50,028 bases of DNA, taken from assembly GCA_013695475.1 (NCBI GenBank), contig JACDAJ010000045.1, positions 1-50,028 of the forward strand, given 5' to 3'. Under the pieces are notes generated by a model that was given only the letters and a program-made list of their open reading frames with translations, ran no database searches and was not told where the DNA came from. Source of the stretch: Rubrobacter sp. GTDB lineage: Bacteria > Actinomycetota > Rubrobacteria > Rubrobacterales > Rubrobacteraceae. Below, one piece after another: positions 1 through 7,852 of the stretch (its first letter is position 1; the number at the start of each line of letters is the position of its first letter). The position numbers were made by a program, and so were the translations under genes.

Positions 1-9
1 AAGCGACCC

Positions 10-456
10 TCAAAACCTTTGTATGAGAAGCACTCCACAGAGTACGAGAAGAAGCCCGAGGATGCGGGGCGGTGTCACTTCGCTCGCCGACACGCCGAGG
101 AGGCCGAAGTGGTCTATGGCGACGGAGCCGGCGAGTTGCCCGGCTAGGAAGAAGCCGACCGTCGCGGCGGCGCCGAGGACGGGAGTGAGGAGGATGGAGC
201 AAAGCACATAAAACGCCCCGAGAAGCCCGCCCGTCCACACCCACCACGGCGCGCCCGCCATCTCCGAAAATTGCGGAACCGTGCGGCTCACGACGAGCGC
301 GCCGAGGGAGAGCGCGACCGCCCCGACGATGAACGAGACGGCGGCGGCGGAGAACGTTCCCCCGACGACGTTTTTGAGTTGCGAGTTCACGGCGAACTGC
401 GCCGGGACGGCCATGCCCCCGATGAAAGCGAGTGGAAGGAGGAGAAGGAAGCTCAT
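10..456 (-). CDS. DMT-type small membrane protein (YdcZ/DUF606-like)
   Basis: About 148 residues, almost entirely hydrophobic, with roughly five membrane helices beginning at the N-terminus (SFLLLLPLAFIGGMAVPAQF). The pattern of an N-terminal NSQL segment followed by alternating helices and a terminal LLLVLCGVLLIQRF helix fits the YdcZ/DUF606 half-size transporters of the drug/metabolite superfamily, whose substrates are mostly unknown. The ATG at 456 is chosen; a GTG three codons upstream (465), one base after the stop of the preceding gene, is equally possible. It is the last gene of a minus-strand run MBL hydrolase - MoaB - small unknown - this gene. The gene ends ten bases from the window edge and is complete. 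Function is inferred from fold class only. Confidence 0.75.
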   Translation of the reverse strand: MSFLLLLPLAFIGGMAVPAQFAVNSQLKNVVGGTFSAAAVSFIVGAVALSLGALVVSRTVPQFSEMAGAPWWVWTGGLLGAFYVLCSILLTPVLGAAATVGFFLAGQLAGSVAIDHFGLLGVSASEVTPPRILGLLLVLCGVLLIQRF

Positions 457-466
457 CCGCCCCACG

Positions 467-724
467 CTACCGAGGCTCGTACACGTCGTAGATCATGGGT
501 TCGAGACCCTCGTCCCCGACGCCCGTCCGATATTGTATGTACCGCGCCCGCTGCAAATACGAGAGCGATGTCCGCACCTTTCCTTCGAGGGCGGGTATCT
601 CATCTTCCACGTCCTCGACTTTCTCCGCGTCGAGGATGACGTCGGCCTCGTCGTTTTCCTGCCACATCTCCCACAGTTTTCTCCACAATGCTTCGTTCTC
701 GGGGGCGAGGGGTTCGCGCTCCAT
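467..724 (-). CDS. small acidic hypothetical protein
   Basis: 85 residues, strongly charged and acidic in the first half (repeated E/D around residues 1-45) and ending with an aromatic stretch (YIQYRTG, IYDVYEPR). No cysteine, signal peptide or membrane segment is visible, so it should be cytosolic. A good ribosome site (AAGGAAGG) lies seven bases before the ATG at 724. The gene starts three bases after the stop of the MoaB gene, so it is probably co-transcribed with it. I do not recognise the family. Predicted helices dominate; it could be a small regulatory or scaffold protein, but nothing in the sequence shows which. Confidence 0.65.
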   Translation of the reverse strand: MEREPLAPENEALWRKLWEMWQENDEADVILDAEKVEDVEDEIPALEGKVRTSLSYLQRARYIQYRTGVGDEGLEPMIYDVYEPR

Positions 725-727
725 TTT

Positions 728-1297
728 TCAGCCTTCCTTTCCGGAGTTTCCGTGGCGTTTGAGTTCGAAGACGACGTGCGCCATCTCCGGGACGAGGAGT
801 TTTTCCATCGCGAGCCGCACGGCATTCCGCGATCCGGGGAGGCATGCGAGGAATTTGCCGCCCGTGGATCCCGCGATGGCCCGGCTGAGCATCGCGGCCG
901 CGCCGACTTCCTCGTATGAGAGCATGCGGAAGATCTCCCCGAACCCGTCGAGCTTCTTGTCGATCATGCGCTCCGCGACCTCGTACGTCGTGTCCCGACC
1001 AGATATTCCCGTCCCGCCCGTCGTTATGACGGCGTCCACGTCCGGCTTCGCGAAGAAATCCACGAGCTTCTTCCGGATGTTCCTCGCCTCGTCATGCACG
1101 ATGCCCCGCGCGACGACCTCATGCCCGGCTCCCTCGACGAGTTCGAGGATCGTGTCTCCGCCCGTGTCGTTCTCCGGGGTCCGGGTGTCGCTTATGGTGA
1201 GAACCGCGACCCGGACTTTCTCCGGCGCGGCCTCCCGATGCTCGCGGACGGCCTCGCTCGGATCCGAATGTCCGTGGCCGGAATGACCTTCGCTCAT
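728..1297 (-). CDS. moaB: molybdenum cofactor biosynthesis protein, MoaB/MogA family
   Basis: 189 residues with the MoCF-binding fold. A beta-strand VAVLTISDTR near residues 30-40 leads to the TTGGTG motif at 92-97 that binds molybdopterin, followed by GRDTTYEVAERM, and the LPGSRNAVRLA segment near 150 typical of the family. In the family, MogA adenylylates molybdopterin; MoaB-type members often sit in the same pathway with less certain roles. The first 25 residues are an extra His/Glu-rich tail (GHSGHGHSDPSE) not needed for the fold. The ATG overlaps the stop of the MBL hydrolase gene as ATGA, indicating translational coupling. No other molybdenum genes are in the window. Confidence 0.9.
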   Translation of the reverse strand: MSEGHSGHGHSDPSEAVREHREAAPEKVRVAVLTISDTRTPENDTGGDTILELVEGAGHEVVARGIVHDEARNIRKKLVDFFAKPDVDAVITTGGTGISGRDTTYEVAERMIDKKLDGFGEIFRMLSYEEVGAAAMLSRAIAGSTGGKFLACLPGSRNAVRLAMEKLLVPEMAHVVFELKRHGNSGKEG

Positions 1298-1935
1298 AAA
1301 ACGCCTCCTTGCAAAAACGGGTTTGTCTCGCGCTCGCGCCCCACGGTCGTCTCGGGGCCGTGTCCGGGATGGACAATGGTGTCGTCGGGCAAAGTGAGGA
1401 GCCTTTCCTCGATGCTTCGGAGGAGTGTCGGGCCGTCTCCGCCGGGGAGATCCACACGTCCGACACTCCCGGCAAACAGCGCGTCGCCCGCTAGAACCAC
1501 GCCCTCGCTCTCGACATAAAAAGCGAGATGCCCCGGCGAATGACCCGGCGTATACAAAGAGCGGAGCCGGAGTCCGCCGCCGATTTCGACGACTTCCTCG
1601 TCCTCGATGAACGTGTCTATTTTCGGGATTTCGCCGAATTTAATGCCCATCATCACGGCTTGCGTGGGCAAAGCTCCGAGCATCGGCACCGATTCCTCGT
1701 GGGCGAGGACGGGGCATGAATATTCATTCACGAGTTCGACGACCACCCCGACGTGGTCAATGTGGGCGTGGGTCAATATGATCTTCGATATATCGAGGCC
1801 GGTTTGTTCGACGGCCATCGAGATCCTCGCCGCCTCGTCTCCGGGGTCAATGAGCGCGCCGACCCCCGAACCCTCGTCTCCGACGACATAGCAATTCTCC
1901 TGAAAAGGCCCGACCGTGAGCATGTCGAGTATCAA
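1294..1935 (-). CDS. MBL-fold metallo-hydrolase (glyoxalase II-like)
   Basis: 213 residues. The metallo-beta-lactamase signature THAHIDH lies at residues 55-61 and provides the binuclear metal site; further ligands are in GHSPGH near 137, AGDALF and PGHGPETT. The start MILDMLTVGPFQENCYVVG is typical of single-domain hydroxyacylglutathione-hydrolase-like proteins. I chose the TTG at 1935 because GGGGAG lies six bases before it; the ATG at 1923 has worse spacing. The last codons overlap the MoaB start by ATGA. The substrate is probably a thioester, but the family is broad. The gene is separated from glnA by a strong terminator, so it is a distinct transcript. Confidence 0.9.
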   Translation of the reverse strand: MILDMLTVGPFQENCYVVGDEGSGVGALIDPGDEAARISMAVEQTGLDISKIILTHAHIDHVGVVVELVNEYSCPVLAHEESVPMLGALPTQAVMMGIKFGEIPKIDTFIEDEEVVEIGGGLRLRSLYTPGHSPGHLAFYVESEGVVLAGDALFAGSVGRVDLPGGDGPTLLRSIEERLLTLPDDTIVHPGHGPETTVGRERETNPFLQGGVL

Positions 1936-2019
1936 AAAATTCTCCCCTCGGTTCGAGAAACGTCCGTCCGCGATTATACGGAAAAGCGGCGAAGCGAAAG
2001 GTGAAAAAGGCAAAGAGAA

Positions 2020-2044
2020 AGGGCGCGGAGAAAACCCGCGCCCT
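2020..2044 (-). terminator. Rho-independent terminator after glnA
   Basis: A perfect nine-base-pair stem (AGGGCGCGG with CCGCGCCCT) closes a seven-base loop. Read on the minus strand it is followed by a pyrimidine-rich run, TTTCTCTTTGCC. It lies 29 bases past the glnA stop codon. Confidence 0.85.
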
Positions 2045-2072
2045 CGAAAAACTCTCCGCTGATTTCGTGTGG

Positions 2073-3404
2073 CTAAAGCACCGGGAGATATTTCTGGAGT
2101 TCGTATGGCGTAACTTGGACGCGGTAGTCTTCGAACTCCTCGCGCTTGAGTTCGAGGAGGCGCGAGTACACGTGCTCGCCGAGCGCCTTGTGGAGAAGCT
2201 CGGAGCCTTCGGCGGCCTTTATCGCCTCGCCGAGATCCGCTGGTAGGCTCTCGATGCCCATCTTCTCACGCTCCTCGCCGGAGAGGTTGTAAAGGTTCCG
2301 CTCCATCGGCTCGGGGAGCTCGTATCCTTTCTCGATGCCCTCGAGCCCGGCGTGGAGGAGCGCGGCGAAGCAAAGGTATATGTTCGCGGCCGGGTCGGGG
2401 CAGCGAAGCTCCATCCGCGTCGCTTTCTCCTCGCCCGGATGGTAAAGCGGCACCCGCACGAGCGCCGAACGGTTCCTTCGGCTCCACGCGATGTACACGG
2501 GGGCTTCGTAGCCGGGGACGAGTCGCTTGTACGAGTTCACGTGCTGCGCGAAGATAATGGAAAGCTCGCGGGCGTGGCGGAGTTGTCCGGCGATGAAAGC
2601 GCGTGCCTCGTCGGAGAGATAATGCTCGTCGTTCGCGTCGAAGAACGAGTTTTTGCCGTTCGTGAAAAGGCTTTGGTGGGTGTGCATACCCGAGCCGTTC
2701 TGGTCTTTGAGCGGCTTCGGCATGAACGTCGCGTACACGCCGTGGCGTGTGGCGATCTCCTTGACGACCGTTTTATAAGTCATCACTTTATCCGCCATCG
2801 TCATCGCGTCGTCGTAGCGGAGGTCTATTTCGTGTTGTGAGATGCCGACTTCGTGGTGGGAGTACTCGACTTTTATGCCGAGATCCTGGAGGGCCATCAC
2901 CGTCTCGCGCCGGAGGGTGGTCGCGGCGTCGAGGGTGGTGAGGTCGAAGTATCCGCCGTAGTCGAGTGGCTCGGTTCCCTTCGAGTCTTTGAAATAGAAG
3001 AACTCGAGTTCGGGGCCGCAGTAGAATTTGTCGAAGCCCATCTCGGTGGCGCGTTCGAGGGCGCCTCGGAGGACGTGACGCGGGTCGCCGACGTATGGGT
3101 CGCCTTCGGGGGTACGCACGTCGCAGATCATGCGCGCGGTCGGCATGTCCTGCGGGGACCACGGGATGATCTGGAACGTGGACGGGTCGGGCATGGCGAT
3201 CATGTCCGACTCTTCGATGTCCTGATAGCCGGTAATGGACGACCCGTCGAAGCCCATCCCGCCGTCGAGCGCGTCCTCGAGCTCGTCAACGGTGAGGGCG
3301 AAGCTCTTCAGCGTCCCGAGAATGTCGGTGAACCACAGCCGGATGAACTTGACGTTGTTCTCCTGCGCCTCCCGGATCACATCCTCGCGCGTTTTCGCAG
3401 CCAA
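2073..3404 (-). CDS. glnA: glutamine synthetase type I (alpha type)
   Basis: 443 residues. It makes glutamine from glutamate, ammonia and ATP. The N-terminus TREDVIREAQENNVKF and RLWFTDILGTLKSF, then FDGSSITGY near 52-60 and IEESDM, are classic type I signatures. The ATP-grasp region holds NGSGMHTHQSLF, and PGYEAPVYIAWS leads into the RNRSALVRVP arginine motif. The length and lack of the extra 25-residue insertion match the GSI-alpha group (Bacillus-like) rather than the longer adenylylated beta group, although a NLYNLS tyrosine is present near the usual modification site. Start is TTG at 3404: AGAGAGGAG lies six bases before it and the next upstream in-frame sequence is non-coding. A strong terminator follows. 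No regulator is adjacent. Confidence 0.97.
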   Translation of the reverse strand: MAAKTREDVIREAQENNVKFIRLWFTDILGTLKSFALTVDELEDALDGGMGFDGSSITGYQDIEESDMIAMPDPSTFQIIPWSPQDMPTARMICDVRTPEGDPYVGDPRHVLRGALERATEMGFDKFYCGPELEFFYFKDSKGTEPLDYGGYFDLTTLDAATTLRRETVMALQDLGIKVEYSHHEVGISQHEIDLRYDDAMTMADKVMTYKTVVKEIATRHGVYATFMPKPLKDQNGSGMHTHQSLFTNGKNSFFDANDEHYLSDEARAFIAGQLRHARELSIIFAQHVNSYKRLVPGYEAPVYIAWSRRNRSALVRVPLYHPGEEKATRMELRCPDPAANIYLCFAALLHAGLEGIEKGYELPEPMERNLYNLSGEEREKMGIESLPADLGEAIKAAEGSELLHKALGEHVYSRLLELKREEFEDYRVQVTPYELQKYLPVL

Positions 3405-3977
3405 AATTATCTCCTCTCTTCGTGAACAATCTTGAACAAAGTCCATGATAGGGAAGCCATGCCACCCCCGGATATGGCCGGAGGCACAAGCCGGAGACCG
3501 CCAAACCTCAGCATTTTTAGCCGAGCGTACAAAAATCACCCGTCCGCGAGCCTCATCCGCGCCGCTTCGGGACACGGGCGAATGGTTCCACCGTCGGCAT
3601 GGCCGGGAGGAAAGACCGTGGATCTCGAACGACGAATCGTGAATTGGAGAAGCGCGACCCGCTGTTCCCGCCTTTTCGCGGCTTCTCGAACGGCGGAAGC
3701 CTCCAGTCGCCGCGCACGCCGGGATCCCACACCGTCCGTCGGAGAGGCTGGGCGAGTTTGTCAGCTTCGGAAGAATGATGGCGTTCCCATGCTCCCCAAA
3801 AACGCATGTCCAAATCTTCCAGCGTCGAAAAACCATCGGTCGCTTCGCGGCTTTTTGTTGCTTCGGCGTGTCGGCGGGCCACGGGGTAGAATGGCACTCA
3901 ATGCTTTTGGATAAAAATACGACAACATGGAAAGTTTCTCCGGGCATCCGCCGATCCGGGGAACGGAAGGGGGAGGC
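3405..3977. other. 573-bp intergenic region between divergent glnA and membrane protein gene
   Basis: No reading frame here has a ribosome site together with a recognisable protein. It should hold the glnA promoter (an imperfect TATCAT lies near 3452 on the minus strand) and the promoter of the gene at 3978 (TAGAAT at about 3888). The middle resembles the degenerate GC-rich spacer DNA seen elsewhere in the window (GGATCCCACACCG, TTCGGAAG). A 114-codon minus-strand frame (3553-3897) is not convincing. Confidence 0.5.
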
Positions 3978-4865
3978 ATGACCGACGACCCGCGAGACCG
4001 CTCCGACGGAGGACTCTCCGAGGGGAGCCGCTCCGAGGAGCCTCGGAGAACCGGGCGGACCTGCCCTCTGGGCGACGACGGCTCCGGAGAAGAGGCTCGG
4101 GCTTCGGGGGACGCTGAGGAGACGCGCCAAATTCCGGCCGACGAGACGAGGCGCGGAGGCTCCCTCCCGAGGGACGCCTCCAACGAAGAAACCCGCCTCG
4201 ACAATGAGACGGGCGGCGAGGAGAAGGAGACCCGCGTCATAAGGACCCCCGGCACCGAGCGCCGGAGCGACCGCCGGACGGCGAACCGGGGCGGTGACAC
4301 CGGAGCGTATCCGAGGGGGTACTTCGAGGCGGCGGAGGAGCGCGAAGACCGCCTCACCGACATGTACGGCGGCGTGGATTGGCTCGCCAGCTTCCTCGGA
4401 TTCGTGTTCGCGGCCGTGGCCGGAGGCGTGCTTTTCTCCATCCTCAGCCTCGTCCTCGTGCCGCTCGGGGTCTCTGTGCAAATAGGCGGCGAACTCGGCC
4501 CGGCGGCCATAACCGCGCTCGCGCTCCTCGCCGTCCTCATCTTCCTCACCTTCCTCTTCGGCGGGTACGTCGCCGGGCGGCTCGCCCGCTTCGACGGGGG
4601 GAGGAACGGCGCGATGAGCGTGGTGTGGACCCTCATAATCGGGTTCCTCGGATTCGTCATCGCCAGCTTCTTTCCCGGCCCGCCTGGCGATGCGATGCGT
4701 GATTTCATACAGGGAACCGCGATGCCACTCGCCGGGGAAGTCCTCGACCTCGGAGCCGTCGGAATCGCCGTCGCCGTGGCCGCCGTCCTCATAGCCGTCC
4801 TCGGCGGCATAGCCGGGGGCCGCCTCGGAGGCCGATACCACGCCGAAATAGACCGCACGACATAA
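3978..4865 (+). CDS. four-helix membrane protein with long charged N-terminal tail (YrzE/TIGR04086-like)
   Basis: 295 residues. Residues 1-110 are low-complexity, rich in Arg, Glu, Asp and Gly and probably disordered. Four membrane helices follow: WLASFLGFVFAAVAGG, the segment ending FGGYVAGRLARFDG, VVWTLIIGFLGFVIAS and the last before GGRLGGRYH. The YVAGRLARFDGGRNG motif between helices 2 and 3 resembles the YrzE/TIGR04086 membrane proteins of unknown function. The start at 3978 follows GGAAGGGGGAGG at ideal spacing; an upstream ATG (3927) lacks a site. It is probably transcribed with the small basic protein downstream. The acidic/basic tail may act cytoplasmically; this is inference. Confidence 0.85.
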   Translation: MTDDPRDRSDGGLSEGSRSEEPRRTGRTCPLGDDGSGEEARASGDAEETRQIPADETRRGGSLPRDASNEETRLDNETGGEEKETRVIRTPGTERRSDRRTANRGGDTGAYPRGYFEAAEEREDRLTDMYGGVDWLASFLGFVFAAVAGGVLFSILSLVLVPLGVSVQIGGELGPAAITALALLAVLIFLTFLFGGYVAGRLARFDGGRNGAMSVVWTLIIGFLGFVIASFFPGPPGDAMRDFIQGTAMPLAGEVLDLGAVGIAVAVAAVLIAVLGGIAGGRLGGRYHAEIDRTT

Positions 4866-4940
4866 TATTCGCAACCCGTCCGGGGCCGCCGCGTACCAAT
4901 GATGGCCGACAGCGGCCCCGGAGGCATTCGAGGAGGAAAA

Positions 4941-5129
4941 ATGAAGAAAATAGACATCGCCCTCAAGCTGCTAAAAAGCCCGCAGGCGAAGAAGATAGCC
5001 AAAAGCCCGCAGGCGATGAAGATCGTCAAAAGCCCGCAAGCCCACAGGCTCGCCGTCAAGGTGATGAAGAACGAGAGGGTTCGCAAGGCTGTGATGAGGC
5101 AAGTGACGAAGAGAATTTTCGCCCGGTGA
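4941..5129 (+). CDS. small basic protein with three KSPQA repeats
   Basis: 62 residues, with strong net positive charge. Three consecutive nine-residue units share the core KSPQA: LKSPQAKKI, AKSPQAMKI and VKSPQAHRL, followed by AVKVMKNERVRKAVMRQ. The heptad-like hydrophobic spacing suggests an amphipathic helix with a periodic positive face, which could bind nucleic acid or membrane, but no family is recognised. The ATG follows AGGAGG by five bases, an excellent site, so translation is well supported. It lies 76 bases after the YrzE-like gene on the same strand, and is followed by a palindromic intergenic repeat that separates it from the convergent ligase gene. Confidence 0.75.
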   Translation: MKKIDIALKLLKSPQAKKIAKSPQAMKIVKSPQAHRLAVKVMKNERVRKAVMRQVTKRIFAR

Positions 5130-5144
5130 GGCTCGCTTCGCTCG

Positions 5145-5211
5145 CGGTTATTGGTTGTTGGTTATTGGTTGTTGGCAAAAACAGAAACCAACAACCAACA
5201 ACTAAAAACCG
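5145..5211. repeat. TTGGTTATTGG palindromic repeat, copy 1
   Basis: Several tandem variants of GGTTATTGGTTGTTGG are followed, after GCAAAAACAG, by their complement AAACCAACAACCAACAAC. It lies between convergent genes and supplies the TAG stop of the downstream minus-strand ligase gene. Similar elements occur at 17143, 25393, 27142, 36011 and 37603. Confidence 0.85.
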
Positions 5212-6344
5212 CTCCCCGTCCTTCCCGATATTTCCCGGACGACCTCCGCCAGAGAACCGGTCTCCCGCCACACTTCGAGTTGCCGTTCGGACTCGGTCTT
5301 CTCGCCGAGCATGGCTTCGAGGTTCGAGAGGTTCCGCTTCGAGGAGAGCTTCGCCTCTTCGACCAGGTTTTCGAGGGCTTGGCGGGTGGGAATCGTTTCG
5401 TGGGTTTCGTGGTTTGTGAGGTGGCCGAGCATGCCGTTTCTTTGGGCGCTCCATTTGTTTTCTTCGATCTCGCGCGTCGGGCGGATGGGGAGGCGTTCGT
5501 CCGCTTCGTATTCGGCGGAGATCATGTCGCACACGGCGGCGGTCATCTCGACGAGGCCCGCCGTCCGCCTCGGATCCGCCTGTGAATCGAAGGCTCGGAT
5601 CTCCATCGTCCCGAGGCCGGGGTGCGGACGCACGTCCCACCATATCTCACTGAGGGCGTGGATGGCCTCCGACTTTTGCGCGAAGTCAACGTATTTTTCG
5701 TAGTTTTCCCACGTCGCCATCGGCTCGGGCATCCCCGCCCGGTGCATCGAGCGCGAGAAGATGAGGACGCGCGAGGAGTGCATGTCCGTATGCTCACCCT
5801 GCCAAAACGGCGAGTTCACCGAGAGCGCGAGCATGTGCGGCACATACTCCCGGAGACGGTCGAACATGTACACGGACTTCTCTTTCCCGTTCACGGCATA
5901 GTGGACATGAAGCGAAAACGTATTGTTTCGGCGGATGAGCCACCCGAGTTTGTCTTTAAGCCTTTGATAATGTGGCTTGTCAATGATTTCCTGTTCGCGC
6001 CAGTCGCCGATGGGGTGCGTCCCGCTCGTCCCGAGGAGGCGGTCGAGCTTATCGGCGTGTCCGAGGAGGATTTCCCGTCTTTCCATGAGGTCGTTTGCGA
6101 CGCCCGAGGGTTCTTTGTGGACTCCGGTGTTCGCTTCGATCTCGCAGTCAATGAGTTCGCCGGAGAATTCTTTGTCCGACTCGGCGGCGAGTATTTTCTG
6201 GGCGCCGCCCGCGAGCTTCGCGGTTTTGGGGTCGGAGAGCCAGAGTTCTTCTTCCGCGCCGAGGGTTCCTTCGGCGGTGTCTCGCTCGAAGGCGTCTTCG
6301 GGGATGAGGGTCTCGAAGGTTTGTTTTGTGTTCCCGGTCGTCAT
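5202..6344 (-). CDS. YbdK-type carboxylate-amine ligase (glutamate-cysteine ligase family 2)
   Basis: 380 residues. GAEEELWL near residue 30 is the N-terminal metal-binding strand of the GCS2 fold; DCEIEANTGVHKE, NTFSLHVHYAV, YVPHMLALSVNSPFW and RAFDSQADPRR are the further family blocks. Members ligate an amino acid carboxylate to an amine, some acting as weak glutamate-cysteine ligases. In actinobacteria this could feed glutathione-like or ergothioneine-type thiols, but the substrate cannot be read from sequence. The ATG at 6344 has no ribosome site; a TAATAT hexamer ends ten bases upstream, so the mRNA may be leaderless. The last codons and the stop lie inside a palindromic repeat. It is divergent from the peroxiredoxin gene, a sensible redox pairing. 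Confidence 0.88.
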   Translation of the reverse strand: MTTGNTKQTFETLIPEDAFERDTAEGTLGAEEELWLSDPKTAKLAGGAQKILAAESDKEFSGELIDCEIEANTGVHKEPSGVANDLMERREILLGHADKLDRLLGTSGTHPIGDWREQEIIDKPHYQRLKDKLGWLIRRNNTFSLHVHYAVNGKEKSVYMFDRLREYVPHMLALSVNSPFWQGEHTDMHSSRVLIFSRSMHRAGMPEPMATWENYEKYVDFAQKSEAIHALSEIWWDVRPHPGLGTMEIRAFDSQADPRRTAGLVEMTAAVCDMISAEYEADERLPIRPTREIEENKWSAQRNGMLGHLTNHETHETIPTRQALENLVEEAKLSSKRNLSNLEAMLGEKTESERQLEVWRETGSLAEVVREISGRTGSGF

Positions 6345-6354
6345 TTCGGGGAGT

Positions 6355-6386
6355 ATATTACCGGGAAATCGCGTCGGGGATAAAAT
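6355..6386. promoter_or_regulatory. divergent promoter region of ligase and peroxiredoxin genes
   Basis: On the minus strand TAATAT (6360-6355) with TTATCC 17 bases upstream serves the ligase gene. On the plus strand TAAAAT (6381-6386) with TTACCG (6358-6363) 17 bases upstream serves the peroxiredoxin gene. The two -10 elements are only about 20 bases apart, so the promoters overlap. The -35 elements are weak. Confidence 0.55.
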
Positions 6387-6429
6387 ATCCTTTGGCGTAG
6401 GCGTATTCGGAAATACGAAGGAGGTTCCA

Positions 6430-6888
6430 ATGTCGGCTGAGGTGGGAGACAAAGCTCCTGATTTCACCCTTCCCACGGATTCATGGGAGAGGGAAGTCTC
6501 GCTCGACGACTTCACGAAGGACGGCCCGGTGGTGTTGTTTTTCTATCCGGGCGACTGGTCGAGCGTTTGCACGGATCAAATGGAGGTCATCCAGGATCGC
6601 CTCCCCGAGTTCGAGCGGCGAAACGCCCGCGTCGTCGCCGTGAGCGTGGATTCCCCGTGGTCGCACGACGCATGGGCGCACTCCCGAGAACTCACGGTTC
6701 CGCTCCTCTCGGACTTCCACCGCGAGGTCGCGGAGAAGTACGGGGTTCTCCGAAAGGAAGGGTTCGCCGAGCGGGCGTACTTCGTCATCGGCGGGGACGG
6801 GGATATACGGGCGAAGAAGGTCGAGGAAGCTCCGGCGAGAAGCCCGGAGATCGAGGCCGTCCTCGAAGACCTCGACCGAGTCCTTTAA
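6430..6888 (+). CDS. peroxiredoxin, AhpC/Bcp type, single-cysteine
   Basis: 152 residues with the thioredoxin-fold order of peroxiredoxins: VGDKAPDFTLP at 5-15, then VVLFFYPGDWSSVCTDQM where Cys47 is the peroxidatic cysteine in the P-x3-S-x2-C context. No second cysteine exists anywhere, so it must be resolved by an external thiol. It reduces peroxides in the cytosol. AAGGAGG precedes the ATG by five bases. The divergent neighbour is a thiol-type carboxylate-amine ligase, which could make the reductant; this is inference. A WSHDAWAHSREL segment carries the usual region after the second strand. Well supported. Confidence 0.93.
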   Translation: MSAEVGDKAPDFTLPTDSWEREVSLDDFTKDGPVVLFFYPGDWSSVCTDQMEVIQDRLPEFERRNARVVAVSVDSPWSHDAWAHSRELTVPLLSDFHREVAEKYGVLRKEGFAERAYFVIGGDGDIRAKKVEEAPARSPEIEAVLEDLDRVL

Positions 6889-6897
6889 CCCGCCAGT

Positions 6898-7800
6898 TTG
6901 ACCGAGCCATACAAAGCCCCCCGCCCCGCCCCGAAATCGCTCGTCGCCGCCTCGGTCGCGACGGCGATGGTTCTCGTATATGGTGCCCCGACCCCCGGCG
7001 TCGGCTCCCGGTACGCCGACAGCCCGCTCTCCGGGGCCGCCCCATACGAATCGCGTGTGCTTTCGACCCTCGCCGCGAGGGACGCTCTCGCCGCCTCCGG
7101 CGACGGCGTCGGGGTGGGGGAGACGGTTCTCGAAGCCGCCCGCTCCTCCCTCGACGCGAGCGGCCACGCCGAGGTGAGATCCGCCGCGTACCTCGCCCCG
7201 CTCGCGAAGGCGGCTCTTCTCGGAGTGCCGACCCGGAACGTTTTGTCGAGGCTCGGGCGGGATGAGATCCCTCTTTTCGTCCGGGCTTTCGAGGCGGCTG
7301 GGATCGGCGGCCCGCTCGTCGAGGTTCTCGGGGCCGCGGTGGCGGCGGGCGACGACTCCACGCTCCGGGACGCGATGGGGTTCGCCTCCCGCCGCGACCC
7401 GCTCGCCCGCGACTACGCCCGGAACTACGAAGTACCGAGGGATCTCGCCCGCCCCGCCATACTTTCATCCCTCTCCCGGGCCGAGTCGGCGCGTGCCTCC
7501 CTCGTCCACGCATACCTCGAAGTCCTCGCCGAGATCCCCGACCTCGACATCACAGCGCGAGCCGGACAACGCGAGTCCGAAGATGTCTCGCGCATGGCAA
7601 AGGGCGTACTAAAAGCGGGTGGGGCGCATTCGCGGCGCGGCCTCGAAGGACTCGCGAACCTCGATGGCATCCTCCGCGAAGACCCCCGCCTCTCCCCGAC
7701 CGCCACCGAGCCGGTGGTCATAGCCTCCGCCTTCATGGTGTGCATGGAATACGGCCCGGACGCGCTCAACCGCCGTCTCCGCCCGGCCTTCCGCGCATAA
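6898..7800 (+). CDS. triphosphoribosyl-dephospho-CoA synthase (CitG) family protein
   Basis: 300 residues from a TTG nine bases past the peroxiredoxin stop; an internal ATG at 6967 is an alternative. The C-terminal half follows the archaeal/actinobacterial branch of the CitG family: DPLARDYARNYEV, then LVHAYLEVLAEIPDLDI, a RAGQRESEDVSRMAKGVL helix and the final SPTATEPVVIASAFM block, which matches the family NPGTTADLTAA motif only loosely. CitG makes the prosthetic-group precursor for citrate or malonate lyase, but no lyase is in the window, and this branch is often found alone. The glycine-rich block after the first helices is degenerate. Function may therefore differ; family assignment is moderate. 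Confidence 0.7.
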   Translation: MTEPYKAPRPAPKSLVAASVATAMVLVYGAPTPGVGSRYADSPLSGAAPYESRVLSTLAARDALAASGDGVGVGETVLEAARSSLDASGHAEVRSAAYLAPLAKAALLGVPTRNVLSRLGRDEIPLFVRAFEAAGIGGPLVEVLGAAVAAGDDSTLRDAMGFASRRDPLARDYARNYEVPRDLARPAILSSLSRAESARASLVHAYLEVLAEIPDLDITARAGQRESEDVSRMAKGVLKAGGAHSRRGLEGLANLDGILREDPRLSPTATEPVVIASAFMVCMEYGPDALNRRLRPAFRA

Positions 7801-7852
7801 CAAAACCCTCCATATGGAAACATTCGCCCGTCTTTCCTCGTAGTGGGAGGCC

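Noticed and set aside
3553-3897. 114-codon minus-strand frame upstream of glnA
   Set aside because: No ribosome site or recognised family; composition resembles the spacer repeat DNA.
2073-4874. 933-codon minus-strand frame including glnA
   Set aside because: Only the part from 3404 downward matches glutamine synthetase; the rest is antisense to the membrane protein gene and is open because of GC-rich codons.
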